Shown: positions 18,684-28,476 of the stretch, piece after piece | Layout of the letters: each line of letters begins with the position of its first letter | Numbering within the stretch: position 1 is the stretch's first letter | Source of the DNA: Aristophania vespae | Lineage (GTDB): Bacteria; Pseudomonadota; Alphaproteobacteria; Acetobacterales; Acetobacteraceae | DNA length: 64,000 bases | Assembly (NCBI RefSeq): GCF_009906835.1 | Contig: NZ_CP047652.1 | Location: 939,001 to 1,003,000, forward strand | Direction of reading: 5' to 3' | Position numbers and translations under genes: made by a program | Notes under the pieces: generated by a model | Databases searched by the model: none | What the model saw: the letters and a program-made list of their open reading frames with translations, nothing else | What the model was told of the DNA's origin: nothing

Positions 18684-20759
18684 ATGAAAGCCAGAGAAAC
18701 CAATCTCCTTAATTTATTAAAAAATACACCTCAATTTATTATACCCATTTATCAAAGAACATATTCATGGACTGAAAAACAATGTGAGCAGCTATGGAAT
18801 GATATTATTGATGCTGGCTCAGATGAAAAAATATTATCTCACTTTATTGGTTCAATTGTATATATTGAGAGTGATTTACAACAAATATCGAGCCAATCTT
18901 CTTACCTAATCATAGATGGTCAGCAAAGACTAACAACATGTGTATTATTGTTAGAGGCTTTGTCACGTCACCTTAATAATAACGAACCTTTGGATGGTTT
19001 TTCATCCAAAAAAATACGCAATTACTATCTTCTAAACCCATTAGAAGATAATGATATGGCATTTAAATTAATCCTGACACAGCTTGATAAAGAGACTTTA
19101 TTAACATTATTGGAGCAAAAGCCTTTACCTAAAGATTGTTCTATAAATATAGCCAATAATTTTTCTTTTTTTGACAAAAAAATTAAATCTTTAGACGGAA
19201 ATTTAAAGGCTGTTTGTAAAGGTTTATCGAAGTTAGTCATTGTTGATGTCGCCTTGGATCGCAGGCAAGATAATCCTCAGTTAATATTTGAGAGCATGAA
19301 CTCCACAGGAAAGGCACTCAGTCAGGCAGATTTAATTCGTAACTATATCTTAATGGATTTAGACCAGAAGAAGCAAAAATATTCATATGAACAATACTGG
19401 CATCCAATGGAAACTGCTTTTGGACAAGAAAATTACAACAATTATTTTGATAGTTTCATGCGTCATTATCTTACTATGAAAACAGGGAAAATTCCTAAAA
19501 TTGATGACGTTTATGAAGAGTTCAAAATTTATGCCAGAAAAAAGAAATTTGCCTCAGTTACAAATGAGTTGCTGTTAGAAGATATAAAATTATTTTCTGA
19601 TTATTATTGCGCAATGGCTCTAGGACGAGAAGAAAATAAGGATTTATCTCTTAGTTTTCGTAATTTACGAGAGCTTAAAGTAGATGTTGTGTATCCATTT
19701 CTTCTTGAGCTTTATGATGACTATAAGTCTAAAATATTATCTTATGAAGATTTTTTAGAATCTTTGCGTCTTATTGAGTCTTATTTATTCCGCCGTTCAG
19801 TCTGCGGTTTGGCTGCCAATTTTCTTAATAAGGCTTTTGCCTCATTTGGAAAATCTCTTAAAAAACATAAATACCTTGAAAGCATCAAGGCTCACCTTCT
19901 TCAATTAACGTCGCAGCAGCGTTTTCCCACTGATGCAGAATTTAAGGAATGTTTTTCAACCAGAGACCTTTATAAATTTAGAAATAAAAATTACTGGCTT
20001 CGTCGGCTTGAAAATTTTGGCCGTAAAGAATGCATCTTTGATGAAGAATATAGTATCGAGCATATTATGCCACAGAATAAAAATTTATCTATTCAATGGC
20101 AAAAGGACCTTGGTCCAGATTGGCAAGTAATCCAAGAATTATGGCTTCATAATGCAGGTAATTTAACACTTACAGCTTATAATTCAGAATTTAGTGACCG
20201 ACCTTTTCTTGAAAAGCGCGAGATGGAAGGGGGATTTCGACATAGTCCGTTATGGTTAAATCAGGGTTTAGGTCAGGTCGAAGTCTGGAATGAAAATGAA
20301 ATTAAAAAAAGAGGGAAGAGGCTTGCAGAGCGTGCTGCAACATTATGGCCTTATCCTTTTTTAAAAGAAGATATTTTAAAAACTTATCAGAAAAAAAATG
20401 CCGCATATAGCCTGGATGACTTTAACTCTCTAACAGAAGGATCTTTTACCCGTTCTTTATTTGATCAACTACGTAAAGAAATTTTACTCATTGATCCAAG
20501 AGTAAAAGAAAAAATTTGCAAAATTTATATTGCTTACAAAGCCAAAACGAATTTTGTTGACATTGAAGCTGATTCAAAAAAATTACGATTATGCTTAAAT
20601 ATGAAATTTGAAGATTTAATTGATCCTAAAAATATGGCCCGAGATGTTACTCATATAGGCCACCATGGAAATGGTGATGTTGAAATTTTATATAACTCAC
20701 CATCAGAGCTAGATGATGTAATGAAGCTTATCAGGCAATCTTTTGAACGAAATAGTTAA
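18684..20759 (+). CDS. DUF262/DUF1524 GmrSD-type nuclease-like protein with DUF5655-like tail
   Basis: Single-chain relative of the GmrSD type IV restriction family, which cuts modified phage DNA. The N-terminal DUF262 has IPIYQRTYSW and the signature DGQQRLTT (residues 78-85), followed by ESMNSTGKALSQADLIRNY. The middle DUF1524 has the His-Me finger start SIEHIMPQN and the matching W-LHNAGNLTLTAYNSEF segment. The last 90 or so residues (YKAKTNFVDI..., KFEDLIDP) resemble DUF5655, often found at the end of such proteins. At 691 residues it is full length. The DNA is more AT-rich than the flanking core genes and the gene stands alone between large AT-rich gaps, which suggests horizontal acquisition. 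Antiphage function is inference. Confidence 0.88.
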   Translation: MKARETNLLNLLKNTPQFIIPIYQRTYSWTEKQCEQLWNDIIDAGSDEKILSHFIGSIVYIESDLQQISSQSSYLIIDGQQRLTTCVLLLEALSRHLNNNEPLDGFSSKKIRNYYLLNPLEDNDMAFKLILTQLDKETLLTLLEQKPLPKDCSINIANNFSFFDKKIKSLDGNLKAVCKGLSKLVIVDVALDRRQDNPQLIFESMNSTGKALSQADLIRNYILMDLDQKKQKYSYEQYWHPMETAFGQENYNNYFDSFMRHYLTMKTGKIPKIDDVYEEFKIYARKKKFASVTNELLLEDIKLFSDYYCAMALGREENKDLSLSFRNLRELKVDVVYPFLLELYDDYKSKILSYEDFLESLRLIESYLFRRSVCGLAANFLNKAFASFGKSLKKHKYLESIKAHLLQLTSQQRFPTDAEFKECFSTRDLYKFRNKNYWLRRLENFGRKECIFDEEYSIEHIMPQNKNLSIQWQKDLGPDWQVIQELWLHNAGNLTLTAYNSEFSDRPFLEKREMEGGFRHSPLWLNQGLGQVEVWNENEIKKRGKRLAERAATLWPYPFLKEDILKTYQKKNAAYSLDDFNSLTEGSFTRSLFDQLRKEILLIDPRVKEKICKIYIAYKAKTNFVDIEADSKKLRLCLNMKFEDLIDPKNMARDVTHIGHHGNGDVEILYNSPSELDDVMKLIRQSFERNS

Positions 20760-21894
20760 GCCATCAGAAAAGTTTTTGATTATATAGCCCTTTTTCATAT
20801 TAAGGCTGTAAAAATAATTATAGTTATTTATAATATTTTTTTTGCGTAATATGAAAAAGTTGTTATTTAATAAAATATATATGACAGACAAGCTAAAGAT
20901 GCGATATTTTTTTATTATATAACTGTAGGATTTTTCAAATTACGCATTACAAAATTAGTCTTACTTTAACTTTTACCTGACGATTTAAATCTGATTTCTG
21001 TCTATAACATTACCATAATAAGGGTAACATAATCTTTTTCTAACTTAATACTCTAAATTCTTGTTCTGAGGAGAGCATTAATTTTAGGCTGTTTCTTTAA
21101 AAGCTATTTTTGTGTTATTTCAGTATATATTTTAAACTTACAAAGCAGACTCAAATAAAAAAATATTTTATTTATAGAAGAATTATATAATCTGTTCAGA
21201 ATGAAAATTGGTGAAAAACAGTATATATATATTGAACTCTAAAATATAACATAAAATTCTAACAATATAGAATAATAAATCTTGCTTCACATTATACAAA
21301 ATTGCAAATGTCTTTATGGTTGAGACAAAAATTTGCTATATTTTTGGCTATATAACAAAATTGATATTTTAAAGAAACTACAACACATTGATAAAATTCT
21401 TGTTTTATTATTCATTTTTACTACAAAGTCTAAGATGAAAGAAACGTTAAATCTTTTCCATCTTTAAAAGTTGTATCTAGCCTCAATGAAAAATTTTTGA
21501 TAGCTCATCACATATTAGAATTATTCATTCATAACAAAGGTTAGTAAGAGCAAAAAGTACTTGATTTTTTTAGCATAAATGTCAAAATTGCTGTGACTAA
21601 ATGTTAAGGCTTGCTGGATGGTTTGGTCGCATAAAATAAACTAATTTTTGTCAGAAAAGATTTTTTCTGTGAACTGGAAAGAACATGTTAACACAGAGCT
21701 GTTAGCAACTGGCTTATTGCATTGTTGCCAAACCATAAGAGTAGCATAGGACTTCATATTATATCTTGTGCGACTTTTAGACTATTATAGAGAAAATGAA
21801 CTAAAATTATCATTTTCTAACGTCTTATAAACGATAAAATGTGTTATAAGGCTGATGTAATTGAATTAAAAAAAACTGCGAAAGAGAGCACATA
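20760..21894. other. 1.1 kb AT-rich gap with no recognised gene
   Basis: No coding frame, RNA gene or clear repeat was recognised between the DUF262 gene and the antiporter. The only structure noted is a small CAGAAAA-GATT-TTTTCTG hairpin near 21653. Foreign-looking composition continues from the DUF262 gene, so both may have arrived together. Confidence 0.4.
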
Positions 21895-24431
21895 ATGGAA
21901 ACAGGACTGGCAGCTATCATTCTTACGCTTGCATTCCTGCTTTTATTGGTAAGCTTCATTCAGCCTCTTGCAAAAAAAATTCATATGCCCGACACGGTGC
22001 TTATTGCAATTGTGGGCATTATTTTAGGTGCTGTAGCCTCAATTGTGGTTAACTCAATGGGACTAGACCTATTTGAGGGGGCCGCAGAAACTCTCATCTC
22101 ATTCCCTATTAATAGTGAAGGGTTTCTCCTTATTTTCTTGCCTATTCTGGTTTTTCAGGGAGCCATGAATATTGATGTAAGGAGCTTAGCCCATGAAACA
22201 GCAACCGTGCTGCTTTTGGCCGTTGTTGCTGTAGTTGTGTCAACTGCGACAATTGGCTTGGCACTTTATCCTTTCGCTCAGCAATCACTTACGGTCTGCC
22301 TTTTATTAGGTGCAATTGTTGCGACAACTGACCCATCTGCTGTAGCAGGTATTTTTAGAGAAATTGGCGCAGCTTCGCGGTTAAATCGTTTGGTTGAGGG
22401 TGAGGCGCTTCTTAACGATGCGGCGGCCATTGCTATTTTTTCTATTTTAGTAACAGCTGTTTCAGCACATCATCAGATACAATTTGAAGAAGCTATTATA
22501 GATTTCTTTAGTGAATTTGTGGGCGCTATGATTGTTGGCGTTGCTGTAGCTCGTCTTACCTTATTAGTTATATCAGCCATAAACGGTTTTCCTGCAGCCG
22601 AGGCCACGCTCACCATTGTTCTTCCTTATGCCGTTTATATTTTGTGCGATGATATGTTTGGATTTTCTGGCGTCGTCGCAACAGCCACAGCAGGCTTGAC
22701 CGTCTCTGCTTATGGTCCTTCAACCTTTAGACCGCAAATCTGGAACTTTATTAAAGAATTATGGGAGCAGTTAGTATTTTGGGCTAGCTCTCTGGTCTTT
22801 ATTTTATCGACCATGCTTGTCCCTAAGCTCATGTTTGGGATAACAAAATGGGACGTAATATTAATTCTCATAGTTACGTTCGCGGCTATTTTTGCTCGGG
22901 CTGCCGTTATTTTTGGTCTTTTGCCAGTACTTAGCTTTACGCGCCTTTCTCCACCAGTTCCAACACGGTTTAAAACTACTATGGTTTGGGGTGGCTTAAG
23001 AGGGGCTATTACCCTGGCTCTTGCACTGGCTGTTACTGAAAACCCTAATATTAATTCTCCGATCACCCATTTTATTGGGATTATTGCAACTGGCTACGTG
23101 CTGATCACCTTATTGGTAAACGGCACAACATTGCGGTGGCTTGTAATCTTTTTGAAACTTGACCGCCTTTCACCAGTTGATGAGGCTATGCGCCACCAGA
23201 TTATTGGTATTGGCTTGGGTCATGTTGCAAAAAGAGTTGAGGAAGTTTCTAACGAACTTGGTTTTAGCAAGCGTACTCGTAATGGCGTTATTGGTCAGTT
23301 AGAACGCAGAGCAGAAAAAGAAAAAGCTGCTAATGAATTTGAAACAGCTTTAAGTGACCGTAACAGGGTTACTGTTGCGCTCATTACCATTGCTAACCAA
23401 GAACGAACCATATTACTCGATCTTTTTAGAGTACAGGGCCTTTCAAGCCGTCGGGTAATGGAAACATTACTCCGCACTGCTGAAGCCATGATTGACGGGG
23501 CTCGCCTGGAAGGACGTTATGGCTATGTAAGAGCTCGTAAAAAACGCTTACCTCCTTCATATCGCTTTCAGATAGCACAATTTTTACATCAGCATTTTCA
23601 TATTGATCGTCCTCTCATGTACTGCATGATGGAACGTTTCGAAATGCTTATCATTGCTCACTTGGTGTCAACGTCATTAATACGCTTTGTACATGAACGT
23701 ATGGAACCTATTCTTGGGCTTCGTATTACCGAAATTGTGTCTGAAGTTTTAGGAAGACAGGGAAAATTAATTGACGATGCGCTTGAAGCCTTAAGATTGC
23801 ATTATTCTGGTTATTCAGAAGCTCTTGAAAGTCGTATTTTACGTCAGGTTGCTCTGCGTTTTGAAGATGATGAATATAATACCCTTTCTCGTGAAAATTT
23901 AATCTCTGACGAATTATTACGTGAATTGCATAAGTCCATTGAGCAACATAAAGCCCGTTTACAAACACCTTTACGCTTTAATTTACGTAGTGGTATTGAG
24001 CAGCGTTTAAGAGCATTTCCAGCTTTTAATGGCGTCCCTGATGCCGCTCTTCACAAGCTTGCTGACAAAGTTTCTATCAATTTTCTTTCTCCTGGGGAAT
24101 TGCTATTAAAAGACAAGCAGCGTGTCACGACTATTTATGCACAGGTGGCTGGCATGATGGAGTTTCATTATGAGGGTCGTGATATACGCTTAGGGGCGGG
24201 GACCTTGTTGGAGCTGCAAGTTTATTGCGCGGTGACAGAGCCGTTGCTTCTGTTCATTCTCTGCAATTTTCTCACCTTTTGGCTATTCCAAGAGCTGATT
24301 TTGAACAATTAATGAACGATTATCCCATTGTTAAACGACAAGTCATCAAACGTGATGATATGCGTTTGGAAGGGAAACTCACTCCCAAAGTGCTTGTCAC
24401 AGATAATGGCCAGGCCATAGAAGCGGCTTAA
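21895..24431 (+). CDS. CPA1/NhaP-type Na+/H+ antiporter with cyclic-nucleotide-binding domain (one apparent frameshift)
   Basis: Sodium/proton antiporter in the inner membrane. About twelve helices occupy residues 1-410, including GAIVATTDPSAVAGIF and the ion-binding-region EGEALLNDAAAIAIF, both typical of CPA1. A long cytoplasmic region follows, rich in charged helices. The C-terminus has a CNMP-binding fold (AFPAFNGVPDAALHKLADKV, then SPGELLL, and IPRADFEQLM). The frame breaks at 24210: adding a G after TTGTTG continues as GTLLGAASLLRGDRAVASV. About 845 residues joined. The last portion, ending at TAA 24431, is read from the second frame. The combination suggests ligand-regulated ion exchange; the ligand is unknown. 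Confidence 0.9.
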
Positions 24432-24440
24432 TAGCCTGTG

Positions 24441-25826
24441 CTAAGAAACATTTTTGGGAATTAAAAGCTTTTTGAAATAAAGAGCACAAAACAAAAATAT
24501 TAGCGTTGCGCATAACGCTGCCATGGCGTGTATAAACCAAAATAAAATCCCTGGCATGACAGCAACTTGCGACGCTAATTTTCCTACCATAAGATTGGAA
24601 AAGGTAAGGTGAAGCGTAAAAAATGACACAAGTAGGGTATTTAAGCTCACCGGAGCAACGCGAGAAAATAAAGCGAGCCCGATAGAAAATACCATTGAAA
24701 AACCAATATCGTTAATTGTATGAAAAACTACACCCCACCAAAGGCTAATGGTATGAGGGGCGGGGTAGAAAAATTGAGCTAACACAAGGCAAAGCGGGCC
24801 CAAACTAGCAATCAAACTTCCCCAAAAAACCTTCCAAATTTCGGCTACCGGATTATGTTTTTTCTCGAAAAAACGCCAGAACCATAAGACAAAAATGGCA
24901 GTTGCTGAACTTATAAGCCCGTCAAGTGACAATAAAGTACTTACAGGAAAGTCATAGCCCCAAAAAGTCAGCTGATAATGCTCTTTTCCCCAAAGAAGAT
25001 ATCCGTCAAATATTTCTTCATTGGGAATGGCTCCGATAGCAAAAACAAAAACGAGCATTATGAGTAAAAATACGCGTTTTTTTTCTATCGCTGATAAAAT
25101 AATAACCTCTTTTTTATGCTGTTTTTTCGTTTCTGGTGGCAACCATTTTCGCCCCATTAAATAGCATATCAATCCCGCAGCCATCCCTATGCCAGCAGCT
25201 AAAAACCCCCAATGCCATGCTATTTTCCCTAAAAATGCGCAAAGAATGGGAGAGATAATAACTGCAATTTGCACGCCCAAAGAATAAAGCTGATAAGCAT
25301 CAGCGCGCCTTTTATCATCTTGCGCATAAAGGGCACCGACCTGTGCTTTCATAGTGCTGCTACAGCTACTGCCTATTAAAAGACATAAAAGAGCAAAAAC
25401 AAAGCTACTTTCAAAGCTCATGAGTCCATGGCCAAAAGTCATAAGAACGGCACCAATAATTATGATGCGTGTTCGACCTATAAAACGATCAGCAAGCCAG
25501 CCACCAAGAAGAGGTAAAGCCGAAACGGCAGCCATAAACAGCCCCATAATACTAGCTGCAAGAGCAGGGAGGCCTATAGGATTATAAAGATATTTAATTA
25601 ATGTAAGGAGGGGATTTATGCCCCATACATGTTCTAAATGTTCTGGCTTAAGAATATAATCTTGCATGTAAATGACAAGAAGAGCCAGCATTCCATAAAG
25701 AGAAAAAGCTACCCATGCTTCAGCAGCAACAATAACCCACAAACCTTTTGGATGACCCCATAAAACTGTAGCTTGAGGCAATGTAGTTTCTTCTGGATCA
25801 GGCAAATTTTCAAAAGTTTGAGTCAC
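24441..25826 (-). CDS. POT/PTR2-family proton-dependent peptide transporter
   Basis: Twelve-or-more-helix symporter of 461 residues that imports di- and tripeptides with protons. The N-terminal GHPKGLWVIVAAEAWVAFS then YGMLALLVIYM is the family signature (E-x-W-E/F-x-x-x-YGMRALL), with Ala replacing Glu at one position. The segment GGWLADRFIGRTRIIIIGA is the conserved loop 2-3 motif. Internal loop and C-terminal helices are normal. It converges with the antiporter, nine bases apart. It starts at ATG 25826, and the intergenic space to bfr contains a Fur-like motif. Confidence 0.9.
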   Translation of the reverse strand: MTQTFENLPDPEETTLPQATVLWGHPKGLWVIVAAEAWVAFSLYGMLALLVIYMQDYILKPEHLEHVWGINPLLTLIKYLYNPIGLPALAASIMGLFMAAVSALPLLGGWLADRFIGRTRIIIIGAVLMTFGHGLMSFESSFVFALLCLLIGSSCSSTMKAQVGALYAQDDKRRADAYQLYSLGVQIAVIISPILCAFLGKIAWHWGFLAAGIGMAAGLICYLMGRKWLPPETKKQHKKEVIILSAIEKKRVFLLIMLVFVFAIGAIPNEEIFDGYLLWGKEHYQLTFWGYDFPVSTLLSLDGLISSATAIFVLWFWRFFEKKHNPVAEIWKVFWGSLIASLGPLCLVLAQFFYPAPHTISLWWGVVFHTINDIGFSMVFSIGLALFSRVAPVSLNTLLVSFFTLHLTFSNLMVGKLASQVAVMPGILFWFIHAMAALCATLIFLFCALYFKKLLIPKNVS

Positions 25827-25920
25827 AATCTCTTATCTTTCGTCTCAAAAATAAGTTTTAGTCCAAGGAAACAGAAATATTAACAAGTAATTAAAAATAT
25901 AAATTCCATTATTCTCAATT

Positions 25921-25944
25921 GATAGTAATTATGATAATTATTCT
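25921..25944. promoter_or_regulatory. Possible Fur-type iron box
   Basis: The sequence reads as stacked hexamers GATAGT-AATTAT-GATAAT-TATTCT, similar to the classical GATAAT-based Fur box. It sits between the divergent peptide transporter and bacterioferritin genes, where iron control would make sense. Alphaproteobacteria often use Irr or RirA instead, and the area is AT-rich, so chance similarity is possible. Confidence 0.3.
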
Positions 25945-26067
25945 TAACTAGTAAGATGTAATGTATTTTTTATTATTTTTATGGACAAATAACAATTGAT
26001 GTTTTAACTATAATAAAAATTAGCTCCTTATTTTGAAATTCTTGTCTTGACGCTATGAGAGGGTATT

Positions 26068-26556
26068 ATGGCCATTAGAGACCCAAAAGTTATTGAATAT
26101 CTTAACACTCAGCTAACAAATGAGCTTACGGCTATCAATCAATATTTCCTTCATGCTCGCACCTTGCAACATTGGGGTGTGACTCTGCTTGGGAAAAAAG
26201 AATATGCCGAATCTATTGAGGAAATGAAACATGCTGATTGGTTAATTGAACGTATTTTATTTCTTGGTGGCTTACCAAACGTTCAACGTTTAAACTCAAT
26301 TTTGATTGGGCAATCTGTCGAAGAAATTCTTAAATGTGACCTAAAATTAGAAGAAAAGGCCATAGCAGATTTAAGAGAGGGAATCGCATATTGCGAAAAA
26401 GTCCAAGATTACGTTTCAAGAGATCTTCTATTAACCATCCTTAAAAATGAGGAAGAGCACGAAGACTTCATTGACCGTCAATTTGATCTTATTAAACAAG
26501 TTGGGATTGAACGTTACATTCAAAAAAATTCAGCCCCGGCAACCGAACAAGAATAA
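26068..26556 (+). CDS. bfr: Bacterioferritin
   Basis: Heme-containing 24-mer that oxidises and stores iron. At 162 residues it is of normal length. Ferroxidase ligands are visible: E19 (TNELTAINQYF), E52 and H55 in EEMKHAD, and the E-x-x-H pair in the EEEHEDF segment near residue 128. The heme-ligating Met is M53. One small oddity is GGLPN in place of the common EGLPN at the end of helix B. The ribosome binding site GAGAGGG precedes the ATG at 26068. bfd lies tail to tail with it, only one base between stop codons, as a functional pair for iron release. Confidence 0.97.
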   Translation: MAIRDPKVIEYLNTQLTNELTAINQYFLHARTLQHWGVTLLGKKEYAESIEEMKHADWLIERILFLGGLPNVQRLNSILIGQSVEEILKCDLKLEEKAIADLREGIAYCEKVQDYVSRDLLLTILKNEEEHEDFIDRQFDLIKQVGIERYIQKNSAPATEQE

Positions 26557-26557
26557 A

Positions 26558-26818
26558 CTACCGCTCTTTGTCGTGAACGATACACGGCGAGGCGGGTTTA
26601 ACAGCATGATTATCGTAAAGTTCAATAGGCGCACCATTTATTATGGTGCGCTTTTTTTGTAATTCTTCCTTAAAAAGGCATTTCACATTTTTAAGGCAGT
26701 TGCCACACTTAACCTGACATTTCTTGCGTGCATATAATTCAGCAAGCTTCGAGGCACCATCGTGAATGACAGTTTCGATATCACGATCTGACAAGCCATT
26801 GCATGAGCAAATGATCAT
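26558..26818 (-). CDS. bfd: Bacterioferritin-associated [2Fe-2S] ferredoxin
   Basis: Delivers electrons to bacterioferritin so that stored iron can be mobilised. Cysteines C4, C6, C38 and C41 fit the Bfd pattern C-x-C then C-x2-C, with MIICSCNGLSD at the start. At 86 residues it is about 20 longer than the usual 64. The extra C-terminal part (KKRTIINGAPIE onward) is encoded across the hairpin of the bfr terminator, so the tail is probably a by-product of overlap with that terminator. It is convergent with bfr. Confidence 0.92.
   Translation of the reverse strand: MIICSCNGLSDRDIETVIHDGASKLAELYARKKCQVKCGNCLKNVKCLFKEELQKKRTIINGAPIELYDNHAVKPASPCIVHDKER
26629..26658 (+). terminator. Terminator of bfr, lying inside the bfd coding sequence
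   Basis: GCGCACCAT (26629-26637) and ATGGTGCGC (26643-26651) form a perfect 9-bp stem with a 5-base loop, followed by TTTTTTT. It acts on the plus strand for bfr, yet falls within the 3' part of the opposing bfd frame. Confidence 0.85.
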
Positions 26819-26963
26819 TAGATTGCCTTAAACAAACTTGAATGCTTTATATTTAATGCAACTAATAATTGTTCGCAAGAAATTTTAATGATTTCTTTAA
26901 AAAAATATCGCAGAAAGAGCCATCACTAAAAGTCGTATAATATTTATTATGCCAACTCATATT

Positions 26964-27076
26964 CTTTGAACCTTAGCTTTGAACCTTAGCTTTGAACCTT
27001 AGCTTTGAACCTTAGCTTTGAACCTTAGCTTTGAACCTTAGCTTTGGGCTTTGGGCTTTGGGCTTTGGGCTTTGGG
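26964..27076. repeat. Compound tandem array: 6 x 13 bp then 5 x 7 bp
   Basis: Six perfect copies of CTTTGAACCTTAG (26964-27041) continue without a gap into five copies of CTTTGGG (27042-27076). Both units start with CTTTG, so the shorter array seems to have grown out of the edge of the longer one. It ends nine bases from the alr stop codon, so it would be in the alr 3' untranslated region. Confidence 0.95.
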
Positions 27077-27085
27077 CTCAAATAG

Positions 27086-28168
27086 CTAGTTTCTATATAT
27101 ACGGTCAAATCTATGGCCTAATGATGTCAAAATCTCATACCCAATTGTATCAGCACTAGCGGCTAATTGATCCAGGTTTTGGTTAGGCCCCAAAATTGCT
27201 ACATAATCCCCTTCTTCTAATTTGACTGTTTCTAATTGACCAATATCAACCGTCACACTATCCATTGAAACACGGCCTATAATTGGCAAAGCCTTATTAT
27301 GAAGCCAAAAAGATCCTTTTGAGCTTAAATATCTAAATAACCCATCTGCATAACCTATTCCTATCGTCGCTAATTTTGTCTCTTTCTGAGCCTGCCAAGT
27401 AAGACCATATCCAACAGAAGCACCTTTTGAAATTTGCCTAATTTGGCAAATCGGTGCTTCTAGCGTCACAACTTGAGAAAAAGGCTGAAAACCTTTTTGC
27501 GGTGCTATTCCATATAACGCTGCACCAGGACGCACTAGGTCATAATGATAATCTTGTCCTAAAAATATTCCTGACGAGGCTGATAGTGACCGTGGAATTT
27601 TAGGAAAATAGGACGACAACTCGTCAAAAAGTTTTTTTTGCGCCTCATTTGCAGGATGCTCAGCAATATCAGCGCAAGCTAAATGACTCATGACAACAAT
27701 AAGAGGTAATTCTTTCAGCCATTTTTCCTGTTTAATATCTTGCTCTGACAAACCAAAACGAGACATGCCCGTATCAAACTGTAAAGCAGCCGGAAATGCT
27801 TTTTTCCGCAGCCTACAGATCTCAAGCCACTCTTTCGCTTGGCTAAGCGTATTAATAACTGGAATAAGCCCCTCTTCTGCCAGATAGTCTCCTTGACCTA
27901 ACAAAAAACCATTAAGAACAAAAATGCGTGCTTTAGGCGTAATTTTTTTTAGCTGTACACCTTCTTTTGGTAAGGCGACAAAAAAACTATCAACATAACC
28001 ACTAAGTGTTTCTGCAACTGGCTCAATGCCTAACCCGTAAGCATTGGCTTTTAGCACCGCACCACATTCAGCATTATGGGCTAAAGAACGCAGTTTTACA
28101 TAATTTTGTCTTAACGCAGAAAGATCTATCGTTAACCGTGCCGCATTAGATTCAAAATTATATTCCAC
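27086..28168 (-). CDS. alr: Alanine racemase
   Basis: PLP enzyme that makes D-alanine for peptidoglycan. The catalytic lysine is K40 in VLKANAYGLG, the PLP-binding motif. Further family landmarks are FDTGMSRFGL, MSHLACAD, RPGAALYG and GYGLTW (with the second catalytic Tyr region), then IGRVSMDSVTVDIG. The 360-residue length is normal. It starts at ATG 28168. No operon partner; a compound tandem array lies directly downstream. Confidence 0.96.
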   Translation of the reverse strand: MEYNFESNAARLTIDLSALRQNYVKLRSLAHNAECGAVLKANAYGLGIEPVAETLSGYVDSFFVALPKEGVQLKKITPKARIFVLNGFLLGQGDYLAEEGLIPVINTLSQAKEWLEICRLRKKAFPAALQFDTGMSRFGLSEQDIKQEKWLKELPLIVVMSHLACADIAEHPANEAQKKLFDELSSYFPKIPRSLSASSGIFLGQDYHYDLVRPGAALYGIAPQKGFQPFSQVVTLEAPICQIRQISKGASVGYGLTWQAQKETKLATIGIGYADGLFRYLSSKGSFWLHNKALPIIGRVSMDSVTVDIGQLETVKLEEGDYVAILGPNQNLDQLAASADTIGYEILTSLGHRFDRIYRN

Positions 28169-28238
28169 AAAAGACCTTTTTTAACTTATAATAGTCCGCG
28201 ATAGTGAGAAGGACACTCAGAATCATGGATAATAGTGT

Positions 28239-28321
28239 TTGACAATGTTTAGATTTTAAAAATTATCTTTTAAAAGATTGAAAAATCCTGACAAGTCATA
28301 AAGTTTCTTACTTTATATAAT
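28239..28321 (+). promoter_or_regulatory. Candidate promoter elements ahead of the sphingolipid genes
   Basis: TTGACA (28239-28244) is followed 16 bases later by AATTAT (28261-28266), and a perfect -10 hexamer TATAAT lies at 28316-28321, without a good -35 at normal spacing. Either could drive the ligase-ACP-spt operon. Composition is AT-rich, so confidence is low. Confidence 0.3.
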
Positions 28322-28459
28322 GAAAAGCCTCTGATCTGCCTTGAGCTTGAGAGGGTTTATGTATTAGAGACATTTCAGAAAATGGAACTTTCTTCGTTTG
28401 AAGGGTTGTTTGCTTTTTACCCATGAGGGTAAAAGGCCGTATTAGATTTTAGTATAAGG

Positions 28460-28476
28460 TCCACTTTTAGAGTGGA
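28460..28476 (+). promoter_or_regulatory. Hairpin covering the ligase GTG start
   Basis: TCCACT (28460-28465) and AGTGGA (28471-28476) form a perfect 6-bp stem with loop TTTAG, and the GTG start codon (28472) is in the right arm. It could lower translation initiation. Short, so possibly chance. Confidence 0.3.
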
